A stretch of 28,824 bases of DNA. Origin: Ruminococcus sp. (GTDB lineage Bacteria > Bacillota > Clostridia > Oscillospirales > Ruminococcaceae). Location of the stretch: contig JAMPAO010000023.1 of the NCBI GenBank assembly GCA_023667165.1, positions 1 through 28,824 of the forward strand. The letters are read 5' to 3'. How positions within the stretch are numbered: position 1 is the stretch's first letter; every line of letters begins with the position of its first letter. The notes beneath the pieces are model-generated. The model was not told where the DNA came from. It made no database searches and saw only the letters and a list, made by a program, of their open reading frames with translations. This document shows, one piece after another, positions 7,639 to 13,784 of the stretch. The translations under genes were made by a program, and so were the position numbers.

Positions 7639-7703
7639 TGTTATCTTCTCCTTGTTTTACGGTTGTGTTCTCTCGAACGGTCTTTATCTATAGTAATATA
7701 ATT

Positions 7704-7732
7704 ATTATAACATATAAAATTTTTTACGACAA
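7704..7732 (-). promoter_or_regulatory. Promoter of mreBCD
   Basis: On the minus strand TTGTCG (7732-7727) and a perfect TATAAT (7709-7704) are 17 bp apart, about 65 bp before the mreB start. Confidence 0.65.
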
Positions 7733-8016
7733 CAGTTTTTTGTAATTTTAACCGTTTTGTTATTTGTTACTCGGCGTAAATTTTTTTCCGTCGGTACGGG
7801 GAAATATTACCTAAAGTAGAATGGACGGGTATGATTTGGGATAAATTGGAAAACTCAGGCGGAAACGGAAGGAATTACCTGCTATCACTTAATATTATTA
7901 ACGCAGACTGTGAATTTTATTGCCCAAATGCCGAAAAATAAACCGTTTTTTGTGAGCGTTGTTAAGTTGCACAAAATAACGCCCGAATTTTTTTGCATTT
8001 CATTCGTCCGTATGCC
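7733..8016. other. Gene-free region upstream of mreB
   Basis: No coding sequence with a ribosome site is visible on either strand. One weak hairpin on the plus strand, GCGTT (7956-7960) with AACGC (7978-7982), is followed by a run of seven T (7987-7993) and could be a terminator. Otherwise nothing is recognised. Confidence 0.5.
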
Positions 8017-8045
8017 TTGACATTGCCGAGCCGTTATGGTATAAT
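8017..8045 (+). promoter_or_regulatory. Consensus promoter with no downstream gene
   Basis: A perfect TTGACA (8017-8022), 17-bp spacer and perfect TATAAT (8040-8045). It is one of the strongest promoter matches in the window, yet no ORF with a ribosome site follows before the terminator at 8346-8371. Confidence 0.75.
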
Positions 8046-8048
8046 TTT

Positions 8049-8210
8049 ACTTGCAACAAACTTTTGATGCGGCCTGTGAACTTGGCTGTATGTTATTTCC
8101 CTCGGCAAAATGTTACTGTTTGTATAACTTCTTGTTTGCAGTACATTTTGTATAATAGATGCAGTTGAATTTTGTGCATCTGTACGAAAATGTAAAAGTT
8201 GGTATATAGA
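8049..8210 (+). ncRNA. Candidate structured non-coding transcript
   Basis: Downstream of the consensus promoter the sequence can fold back on itself. AACTTTT (8059-8065) pairs with AAAAGTT (8194-8200). TACATTTT (8142-8149) pairs with AAAATGTA (8187-8194), and AGATGCA (8157-8163) pairs with TGCATCT (8175-8181). No coding sequence is evident. The size and long-hairpin outline would be compatible with a 6S-like RNA, but I cannot assign a family. Its 3' end is unclear; it may read through to the terminator at 8346. Confidence 0.35.
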
Positions 8211-8212
8211 TA

Positions 8213-8241
8213 TTGACTAATGTCGAAATATGGGTTATAAT
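8213..8241 (+). promoter_or_regulatory. Promoter of candidate sRNA
   Basis: TTGACT (8213-8218), 17-bp spacer, TATAAT (8236-8241). The predicted start is at about 8248, the first base of a hairpin. Confidence 0.7.
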
Positions 8242-8247
8242 ATATAT

Positions 8248-8371
8248 GATGTTAAGTTCCTTAATATTTTAAGTTAACATCCGTTTTGTTGTCTCCTTTC
8301 TTTTGTTCTACACATATTTATTTTATCTGATGTTTTTTCATCTGCGGCAGAGCTTCGGCTCTGCCTTTTTT
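8248..8371 (+). ncRNA. Candidate small regulatory RNA, about 124 nt
   Basis: The layout is that of a trans-acting small RNA. A 5' hairpin (GATGTTAA 8248-8255 with TTAACATC 8274-8281, inner CTTAA/TTAAG) is followed by an unstructured U/C-rich stretch (8282-8345). That stretch carries CTCCTTTC (8293-8300), complementary to GAAAGGAG Shine-Dalgarno sequences. A GGCAGAGC-TTCG-GCTCTGCC terminator with six T ends it. It has its own promoter and no ORF with a ribosome site. It lies between mreB and mcrB, whose own promoter is downstream. Function is inferred only; GAAAGGAG occurs, for example, before atpB and atpD in this window. Confidence 0.55.
8346..8371 (+). terminator. Intrinsic terminator with UUCG tetraloop
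   Basis: A perfect 8-bp stem (8346-8353 with 8358-8365) is closed by C(TTCG)G and followed by TTTTTT (8366-8371). It ends the candidate small RNA and insulates the mcrB promoter. Confidence 0.9.
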
Positions 8372-8431
8372 ATTGGATCTCCGGCTTTGACGGTTCGGAG
8401 CAAGTTCTTATTATTTTTTTCGGGTAAGCGG

Positions 8432-8460
8432 TTGCAATTTTGTTCAAACGGTGTTATAAT
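8432..8460 (+). promoter_or_regulatory. Promoter of mcrBC
   Basis: TTGCAA (8432-8437), 17-bp spacer, TATAAT (8455-8460) with an upstream TGT extended -10. The predicted leader is about 38 nt. Confidence 0.7.
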
Positions 8461-8504
8461 TATTATATCTAAATTTATTATTCAGGGGAAAGGTATGAAA
8501 TTCA

Positions 8505-9515
8505 ATGGGAAAAAACATCATTCTTTACGGTCCTCCCGGCACGGGTAAAACCTACAATTCGGTCAATTACGCTCTTGCCATCATTTATAATATCCCCGTC
8601 GAGGCGGTAATGAAAAAGGATTACAACGCCATGCTCGACAGATACAACGAGCTGAAAAACAGCTTCGGTCAGATCGAGTTTACCACGTTCCACCAGTCTA
8701 TGGGTTACGAGGAGTTTATAGAGGGCATCAAGCCTGTTTTTCTGGAAACCATGAACGAGAGAGGAGAGCGCACCCGTAAAAAGGAAATGGTCTATGTGGT
8801 CGACAAGGGCATTTTCAGGGAATTCTGCAAGAAAGCCGAGGAACACCCCGACGAACGGTTCGTTTTTATCATTGACGAGATAAACAGAGGCAATATCTCG
8901 AAGATATTCGGCGAGCTTATCACGGTCATCGAGCCGTCGAAGCGCCTGGGAGAGCCGGAGGAGGTAAAGGTCCGCCTTGCCTATTCCCAAGAGCCTTTCG
9001 GCGTTCCGGGAAACGTTTACATAGTCGGTACAATGAATACCGCAGACCGCTCAATTGCTTTGCTGGATACGGCTATCCGCAGACGTTTCGACTTTGTGGA
9101 GATGCTGCCGCAGCCGGAGCTTTTCCATGACGTTTTTGTGGAGGGGGTAAGCATTGAACAGCTCCTTGCCACCATCAACAAGAGAGTGGAGATCCTCTGC
9201 GACAGGGAGCATACCATCGGACACGCTTATTTTATGGCTTTAAGAAGCGAGCCTACGATCCAGCGGCTCGGCTCTATTTTCAAAAACGCCATTATCCCGC
9301 TGCTTCAGGAGTATTTCTACGGAGATTATCAGAAAATGAGATGGGTGCTGGGGGACTACAACAAGGAACCCGAGGAGCAGTTCGTCAAGGCTCTCGCCAT
9401 TGACTACAAGAAAACCTTCGGCGAAAACGTGGAGCTTTTCCTGGATGTTGACGATACTTACGAGATAAACGATCAGGCTTTCTGGAATATCAACGCTTAC
9501 AAGAAGTTGGTTTAA
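8505..9515 (+). CDS. mcrB: McrB-family AAA+ GTPase, core only
   Basis: A 336-residue motor subunit of a McrBC-type modification-dependent restriction system; with McrC it would translocate on and cut DNA bearing modified bases. Motifs: Walker A GPPGTGKT (9-16), Walker B FVFIIDE (120-126) followed by INRGNISKIFGE, the McrB signature MNTADRS (177-183) and IRRRF (191-195). E. coli McrB is about 459 residues with an N-terminal DNA-binding domain; here the Walker A starts at residue 9, so that domain is missing. The site CAGGGGAAAGG (8483-8493) could serve this ATG (11 bases away) or an out-of-frame ATG at 8495 that yields only a 17-codon ORF. mcrC follows 103 bp later. Confidence 0.88.
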   Translation: MGKNIILYGPPGTGKTYNSVNYALAIIYNIPVEAVMKKDYNAMLDRYNELKNSFGQIEFTTFHQSMGYEEFIEGIKPVFLETMNERGERTRKKEMVYVVDKGIFREFCKKAEEHPDERFVFIIDEINRGNISKIFGELITVIEPSKRLGEPEEVKVRLAYSQEPFGVPGNVYIVGTMNTADRSIALLDTAIRRRFDFVEMLPQPELFHDVFVEGVSIEQLLATINKRVEILCDREHTIGHAYFMALRSEPTIQRLGSIFKNAIIPLLQEYFYGDYQKMRWVLGDYNKEPEEQFVKALAIDYKKTFGENVELFLDVDDTYEINDQAFWNINAYKKLV

Positions 9516-9618
9516 GAGGTAGGGGACGGGAAGCGGGAGGCGGCAGACACTTTCATTGCCCGCCGTCCGGTTTGAGTAACAGAGCGCTTCCTTTATTTTG
9601 CGCGGAGGTGTGCCGATA

Positions 9619-10959
9619 ATGGGTAAAAGAGATCGTTATGTGCTGCGGGAATCCTGCTGCTTTGTGCCGCAGGGAGGCGCGGCGGGCGAAAACGACGTTG
9701 TTCTCCCGATGAATATTTATTCCATGCTGGAGGATTTTGCTCTGGATAAGAAAATGCCCGATCCCAGAGGGATAAACAGCTATATGCTCACTCCCGAGGG
9801 AGAGGGAGCGAGCCGCTGCCTGAGAGCGGGCGGCTACGTGGGCGCGATCGTTTTCAAGGACGGCACCCAGATAGAGCTGCTGCCCATGCTTTCCGCAAGG
9901 AACAAGCACGGCGACAGGCTGTCCAACAAGAGGGTGCTGCTGAATATGATAAAATCCATGAGGAATATCCCTCTTACAAACTATAATCTGAACACCCGCG
10001 CGGCGGAGAACCTTAACGTTTTTGAAACGTTCATACTTGCGTTTATCAACGAGGTGCAGGGAATCGTTCAAAACGGTCTTAAGCAGTGCTACACGCCCTA
10101 CGAGGACAACGAGAATTTCCTTAAAGGCAAGGTCATTTACGCCAAGCACGCCACGAAAAATTTCGCCCACAAGGATAAGTTTTACGTTCAGTACGACGTT
10201 TTTACGATCAACCGTCCGGAAAACAGGCTTATCAAATCCACGCTTAAGTACCTTAAAAACGTTACGTCCTCCGCAAGAAGCCGCAACAGACTGGAGGCTC
10301 TGACGGCAAACTTCGACGGAGTGGATCTTTCGTCAAACTACAGTCAGGACTTCTCCGCCTGCGTGCTTGACAGAAGTATGCAGGGATACGGAAACGCTCT
10401 CAGGTGGGCGGAGATATTCCTGCTCGGCCGCTACGTTTCGGTGACCTCGGGCAGAAATGTGGCTTACGCGATGATATTTCCCATGGGCGAGCTTTTCGAC
10501 AGCTACACAGTATACAGTCTGGGAAGAATGCTGGACAATCAAAGGTTCAAGGCGGAAATACAGAAAAAAAGATATCCCATGCTCAACAGACCCATGCCCA
10601 GGGACAGCGCGCAGGCTCTTGCGGTCATGACGTGCAGGGAAAACGACATGAGGGTGGTTTTCGACTCAAAATGGCAGGCTCTCAACGCCGACGACCCCAA
10701 CTGCGGTATCTATCAGACGGATATTTACGATTTGTATAATTTGCTTGAAATATACAAATCGGATAATGCTTGCTACATTTATCCTCTTACGGGCGATCTT
10801 GCGGAGGATCGAAGAGAGATATGCTTCAAAAACGAGGACGGTATTCTCGGAAGAGTTTGCTTTGTGGATATAGGCGATATGGAAAAAAGCCTTGCCGCAG
10901 TGCTGGAGCATATTTTCGGCAGAAGGATCGCCGCAGCTTCGGGCAGAGCGGAGGTGTAA
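9619..10959 (+). CDS. mcrC: McrC-family restriction nuclease subunit
   Basis: A 446-residue partner of McrB carrying the nuclease. I see the McrC N-terminal beta region (GTQIELLPML, about 82-91), the conserved FLKGKVIY (about 167-174) and NRPENRLIKSTL (about 198-209) segments, and the catalytic (D/E)xK of a PD-(D/E)xK fold in VVFDSKW (D349, K351). The usual upstream acidic residue probably lies in the RPMPRDS segment (about 324-330), where the canonical PD dipeptide is not obvious. E. coli McrC is about 348 residues, so this one is longer, mainly N-terminally. The ATG at 9619 is chosen because GGAGG (9604-9608) lies 10 bases upstream. Codon use resembles neighbouring housekeeping genes. Confidence 0.87.
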   Translation: MGKRDRYVLRESCCFVPQGGAAGENDVVLPMNIYSMLEDFALDKKMPDPRGINSYMLTPEGEGASRCLRAGGYVGAIVFKDGTQIELLPMLSARNKHGDRLSNKRVLLNMIKSMRNIPLTNYNLNTRAAENLNVFETFILAFINEVQGIVQNGLKQCYTPYEDNENFLKGKVIYAKHATKNFAHKDKFYVQYDVFTINRPENRLIKSTLKYLKNVTSSARSRNRLEALTANFDGVDLSSNYSQDFSACVLDRSMQGYGNALRWAEIFLLGRYVSVTSGRNVAYAMIFPMGELFDSYTVYSLGRMLDNQRFKAEIQKKRYPMLNRPMPRDSAQALAVMTCRENDMRVVFDSKWQALNADDPNCGIYQTDIYDLYNLLEIYKSDNACYIYPLTGDLAEDRREICFKNEDGILGRVCFVDIGDMEKSLAAVLEHIFGRRIAAASGRAEV

Positions 10960-11049
10960 GACGGGAAGAGTATTATCGGGGCAGGAATAAAATACGCATA
11001 TCCGAAATATACTAAAAAGGCATACGGTATTATATACGAGGTGTTATAA

Positions 11050-11307
11050 ATGAGTACAAAAGAGCAGATATATAATATTATTGAGGGTTTTTCGGAGCAG
11101 CAGCTTGTACAGATATATACCATGATATCAAGCATAAAGGAAATGTTGGACGAGGAAAGAGCCGACGATGAGTTTTGCCGTCAAATGTATTTGGATTATT
11201 TGAATGATCCCGGAGAGGACGGTACGGTGACGCTGGAGGAGGCTGCAAGGGAATTGGGGATCGATTTGAATGAAGTACAGGATCATAATAAGGAAAGCGG
11301 CTCTTAA
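11050..11307 (+). CDS. Putative type II antitoxin
   Basis: An 85-residue acidic protein overlapping the downstream toxin gene by 38 bp. Residues about 5-35 form a probable helix (IYNIIEGFSEQQLVQIYTMI), and the tail carries an acidic VTLEEAARELGIDL segment likely to wrap the toxin. I do not see a clear ribbon-helix-helix or Phd-type DNA-binding domain, so operator binding is uncertain. It starts with ATG after GAGGTG, 6-7 bases upstream. The antitoxin-first order and overlap are typical of type II pairs. Confidence 0.7.
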   Translation: MSTKEQIYNIIEGFSEQQLVQIYTMISSIKEMLDEERADDEFCRQMYLDYLNDPGEDGTVTLEEAARELGIDLNEVQDHNKESGS

Positions 11308-11518
11308 GTTCATAAAAAAACAGGACAAAACACAGCAAGTGCGAATATTCAATGCTGTCGGCGGATTGCCGTTTAAAGGCGACATCAAGATTTTACGGGG
11401 GTTTGATAATACATATCGTTTAAGAGTGGGTGATTACCGTATACTGTATACGGTAGATCATGATGTATTAACGGTAGATGTTATAAAAGCAAACAACAGA
11501 GGAGAGATATATAAATAA
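11270..11518 (+). CDS. RelE/ParE-superfamily toxin
   Basis: An 82-residue basic protein with the family outline: MKYRIIIRKAALKFIKKQ at the N-terminus, then KILRGFDNTYRLRVGDYRI and LYTVDHDVLTVDVIKANNRG. The YRLRVGDYRILY motif is diagnostic of RelE/ParE folds, which act as ribosome-dependent mRNA endonucleases (RelE) or gyrase poisons (ParE); which activity applies cannot be told here. The short length and R-x-G-x-Y-R pattern slightly favour RelE. The gene overlaps the antitoxin, and its stop codon lies inside the left arm of a long perfect hairpin. Confidence 0.82.
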   Translation: MKYRIIIRKAALKFIKKQDKTQQVRIFNAVGGLPFKGDIKILRGFDNTYRLRVGDYRILYTVDHDVLTVDVIKANNRGEIYK

Positions 11519-11564
11519 ATACACATAGTAATATTAAGAAAAATATTACTATGTGTATTTATTT
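11513..11564. terminator. Perfect 23-bp hairpin after the toxin gene
   Basis: Arms 11513-11535 and 11542-11564 are perfectly complementary around a 6-nt loop and include the toxin stop codon. The right arm is T-rich, so it probably terminates the toxin-antitoxin transcript. The stem is unusually long and AT-rich. Confidence 0.75.
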
Positions 11565-11605
11565 TGATGATTACAGAATGTAAAATACTGCTTGTAATTA
11601 TTAAA

Positions 11606-11647
11606 ATATTAATACTGTTTGTATAAAGATACAAACAGTATTAATAT
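11606..11647. terminator. Perfect 19-bp hairpin downstream of tRNA-Pro
   Basis: Arms 11606-11624 and 11629-11647 are perfectly complementary around AAAG. In the minus direction it lies about 40 bases after tRNA-Pro and is followed by a T-rich run, so it probably ends that transcript. Part of it (AATACTG-TTGTA) is echoed as AATACTGCTTGTA at about 11584-11596. Confidence 0.65.
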
Positions 11648-11689
11648 AAAATAAATATACCTAAAGTATAATATTATCCCGTGAAAAAG

Positions 11690-11763
11690 TCGGGGCGACA
11701 GGACTTGAACCTGCGGCATCTTGCTCCCAAAGCAAGCACTCTACCAAACTGAGTTACGCCCCG
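11690..11763 (-). tRNA. tRNA-Pro (anticodon UGG)
   Basis: A full cloverleaf can be drawn: acceptor CGGGGCG/CGCCCCG, D arm ACTC-AGTTTGGTA-GAGT, anticodon stem CTTGC/GCAAG with loop TTTGGGA, variable ATGCC, T arm GCAGG-TTCAAGT-CCTGT and discriminator A. It is 74 nt. The 3' CCA is not encoded (ACTT follows), unlike the partial tRNA at the window end. Confidence 0.97.
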
Positions 11764-11794
11764 ATCTGCGCATTTTTCACAAACCGCGCTTAAT

Positions 11795-11823
11795 ATGATA
11801 TCACAATTCACCGGGATTGTCAA
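11795..11823 (-). promoter_or_regulatory. Promoter of tRNA-Pro
   Basis: Minus-strand TTGACA (11823-11818), 17-bp spacer, TATCAT (11800-11795), ending about 31 bp before the tRNA. Confidence 0.75.
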
Positions 11824-11946
11824 GGCGTAAGAGGGGCGCGGCACTTTATTTTCGGCAAAATGCACCGAAATTTGAGAAGAATATCCGCGAAATTTGTAGA
11901 GATGAATAATATTTGCGGTAAAAGCGCGTTAAAATCCGCAAAATTG

Positions 11947-11975
11947 TTGATTTTTCCTTCAAAGTTTGGTATAAT
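11947..11975 (+). promoter_or_regulatory. Promoter of the ATP synthase operon
   Basis: TTGATT (11947-11952), 17-bp spacer, TATAAT (11970-11975). It is the only strong promoter seen before atpI and leaves a leader of about 50 nt. Outside the tRNA, the hairpins and the two promoters, the rest of 11519-12033 shows nothing further. Confidence 0.7.
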
Positions 11976-12033
11976 GTTCCTATGCATATTAAATAGATCC
12001 TGCAATATTTTCTTAGCAAGAGGAACGTTTGCC

Positions 12034-12450
12034 ATGAAGTTTGGATTTTTAAGCAATATGATAAACGAGCAGCTTTCTTTCTTGCTCCCTAAGGCATTTA
12101 TTGCGGACGCTCTTATTTTTATTGCTGCGCTGCCGTTTTACGGGCTTGATCACACGGTGGCTCTGGGACTGCTGCTGGGTACTGCGGCTATGACCGCCAA
12201 TATCCTGCTGCTGGGGATCTCTGCGGAGCACGCTGTGGAACGAGGCTCGGCTAAGGCCGCAAAGCGCTGTATGTTCAGCTTTTACATTATCCGTTTCACG
12301 ATAATGGGAGCGGCGCTGGTACTGGGTTTTAACAGCGTTCACTGCAACAGCGTGTGCACCTTTATCCCGCTGCTCTATCCCAAGACCTTTTACACGGCGG
12401 GCGCAATTCTTGAGCAGGCAAAGGAAAGAAAACGCCGAAAGGATAAATGA
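12034..12450 (+). CDS. atpI: ATP synthase subunit I-like protein
   Basis: A 138-residue membrane protein with about four hydrophobic helices (about 18-35, 39-60, 79-100 and 103-122) and a basic tail (KERKRRKDK), matching the AtpI/ATP-synt_I family. AtpI is non-catalytic and has been implicated in c-ring assembly and Mg2+ handling. It is the usual first gene of bacterial atp operons. Sequence similarity in this family is weak, so placement carries much of the call. The ATG at 12034 is chosen because AGAGGA lies 8 bases upstream; the upstream in-frame extension has no ribosome site. Confidence 0.75.
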   Translation: MKFGFLSNMINEQLSFLLPKAFIADALIFIAALPFYGLDHTVALGLLLGTAAMTANILLLGISAEHAVERGSAKAAKRCMFSFYIIRFTIMGAALVLGFNSVHCNSVCTFIPLLYPKTFYTAGAILEQAKERKRRKDK

Positions 12451-12515
12451 CCGTCGGATCGGACAGGTCTATCCGGCGCACCCTGCGCGGCTCCGGAAAG
12501 GAGGTACTGAAATTT

Positions 12516-13331
12516 ATGGAAAACGCTCAGGCGGCTGAAACAGCCGCTAAGTTCTTTGACACCGAGCTTCAAGTCGACGTTCTGGGTCCGAGAAAAATGA
12601 TCACCCTGCTTGACAGCGGAGGTACGGAAATATTTTCCATATCCGAAACTGTTGTTACCGGTTGGCTTCTGATCGTTATACTGTTTATTGTTGTAAAGTG
12701 GCTTACAAGCGATCTCAAGGTCGTTCCCACTTCCAAAAAACAGGTGCTGGCAGAGTGGTTCGTTACCTTCTTTAACAATCTTGTGACGGAAAATATGGGC
12801 AAAAAAATGCTTCACTTGGCGCCTTATATCGCCACGATATTCACGCTTGCCCTTACGGGCTCGCTGATAAGCATATTCGGCTTCAGAAGCATGACCGTTG
12901 ACATCAACTGCACCGGTACGTGGGCCGCGATCACTCTTATCTTGATTACATATTACAAGATAAAGACCAACGGCTTGGGCGGATATCTGAAAGGCTTTGC
13001 GGAGCCTGTCGCCGTTATCACGCCTATCAATATCCTAAGCGAGATCGCCACTCCCGTGGCTATGGCGCTGCGTATGTTCGGAAATATTTCCAGCGGTATG
13101 ATCATCAGCTCTATTCTTTATGCGTTCCTTACGCTGCTGAGCAACCTGCTGTACAATGCGGTAAGCCTGAATATCTCGGCGCTTAACTATTTCCACATTT
13201 TCCAGGTGGGCGTTCCCGCCGTGCTGTCGCTGTATTTCGACTACTTCTCGGGCGTTATCCAGTCCTACGTTTTCATTATGCTGACTATGGCATACGTTGG
13301 AGACGCTGCGGGCGGTCCGCAGGAAGAATAG
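12516..13331 (+). CDS. atpB: ATP synthase Fo subunit a
   Basis: A 271-residue integral membrane stator subunit forming the ion half-channels. The essential Arg lies in MALRMFGNISSG (about residues 186-197), on the helix facing the c-ring. An N-terminal helix precedes a loop (KQVLAEWFVTFFNN), and the C-terminal QSYVFIMLTMAYVG helix is typical. An in-frame ATG at 12447 overlaps the atpI stop, but the ATG at 12516 is preferred because AAAGGAGG (12497-12504) lies 11 bases before it and the protein then begins normally. Confidence 0.93.
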   Translation: MENAQAAETAAKFFDTELQVDVLGPRKMITLLDSGGTEIFSISETVVTGWLLIVILFIVVKWLTSDLKVVPTSKKQVLAEWFVTFFNNLVTENMGKKMLHLAPYIATIFTLALTGSLISIFGFRSMTVDINCTGTWAAITLILITYYKIKTNGLGGYLKGFAEPVAVITPINILSEIATPVAMALRMFGNISSGMIISSILYAFLTLLSNLLYNAVSLNISALNYFHIFQVGVPAVLSLYFDYFSGVIQSYVFIMLTMAYVGDAAGGPQEE

Positions 13332-13357
13332 CGGCGGAATGAAACATTATCTACTCT

Positions 13358-13373
13358 CCGTATAATTATACGG
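13358..13373. other. Perfect palindrome between atpB and atpE
   Basis: CCGTATAATTATACGG is a 16-bp perfect palindrome in the 117-bp gap before atpE. It could form a small RNA hairpin or be a protein site. The rest of the gap is AT-rich, leading to a strong GGAGG ribosome site for the highly expressed c subunit. Confidence 0.5.
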
Positions 13374-13448
13374 TCAGTATATTCAGACCTTTAAGGAACA
13401 GGACATAATAAATTTCATTGAAATAATATTTTTTGGAGGTTATGAAAA

Positions 13449-13739
13449 ATGGAAGGACAGACATATGAGCAGACCATGCTTCTGGCTAAGGCTATCGTTC
13501 TGGCGGGACAGGGCATAGGCGCGGGACTTGCGCTTATCGCAGGTATCGGCCCCGGTATCGGCGAGGGTTACGCCGTAGGCAAGGCTATAGAAACTATAGG
13601 CAGACAGCCGGAGGCTAAATCCTCCGCTACAACGACCATGTTTATCGGCTGCGCCGTTGCGGAGTCCACGGGTATCTACGGCTTGCTGGTAGGTATCATT
13701 CTGTTGTTCGTTAATCCGTTCCTCAAGCACCTTGGCTGA
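13449..13739 (+). CDS. atpE: ATP synthase Fo subunit c, Na+-type
   Basis: A 96-residue hairpin of two membrane helices that oligomerises into the rotor ring. Helix 1 carries a glycine-rich face (GQGIGAGLALIAGIGPGIGEG), with a polar RQP loop at 52-54. Ion-site residues align with the Ilyobacter tartaricus sodium site: P35, E39 (position of Q32), V70, E72 (E65), S73 (S66), T74 (T67) and Y77 (Y70). The AESTGIY string is the sodium signature, and Glu instead of Gln at 39 gives the two-carboxylate version known from Fusobacterium nucleatum. Sodium coupling is therefore predicted. The ATG at 13449 lies 9 bases after GGAGG; a closer ATG at 13442 is out of frame. Confidence 0.95.
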   Translation: MEGQTYEQTMLLAKAIVLAGQGIGAGLALIAGIGPGIGEGYAVGKAIETIGRQPEAKSSATTTMFIGCAVAESTGIYGLLVGIILLFVNPFLKHLG

Positions 13740-13784
13740 GTTTAACGTCAATTCACGATTCAACAGGATTTGGAGGAGAGTTCG

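Noticed and set aside
8303..8548. 81-codon plus-strand ORF before mcrB, considered as a missing McrB N-terminal domain or frameshift
   Set aside because: It spans the UUCG terminator and the mcrB promoter, is in a different frame, and has no resemblance to a DNA-binding domain.
11513..11647. CRISPR-like repeats
   Set aside because: Only two dissimilar palindromes, no regular spacers and no cas genes.
11690..11763. tRNA-Pro 3' end as an att site for an integrated element
   Set aside because: By eye I found no second copy of the tRNA 3' segment within the window and no integrase. Only a computed repeat search could exclude it, so no attachment site is called.
12447..12515. Start of atpB at 12447, overlapping the atpI stop
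   Set aside because: A 23-residue Arg/Ser/Gly-rich extension not expected in subunit a, while AAAGGAGG precedes the ATG at 12516.
13442..13468. Short ORF starting at ATG 13442 ahead of atpE
   Set aside because: Its ATG is only 2 bases from GGAGG, whereas the atpE ATG at 13449 has ideal spacing; judged a chance ATG.
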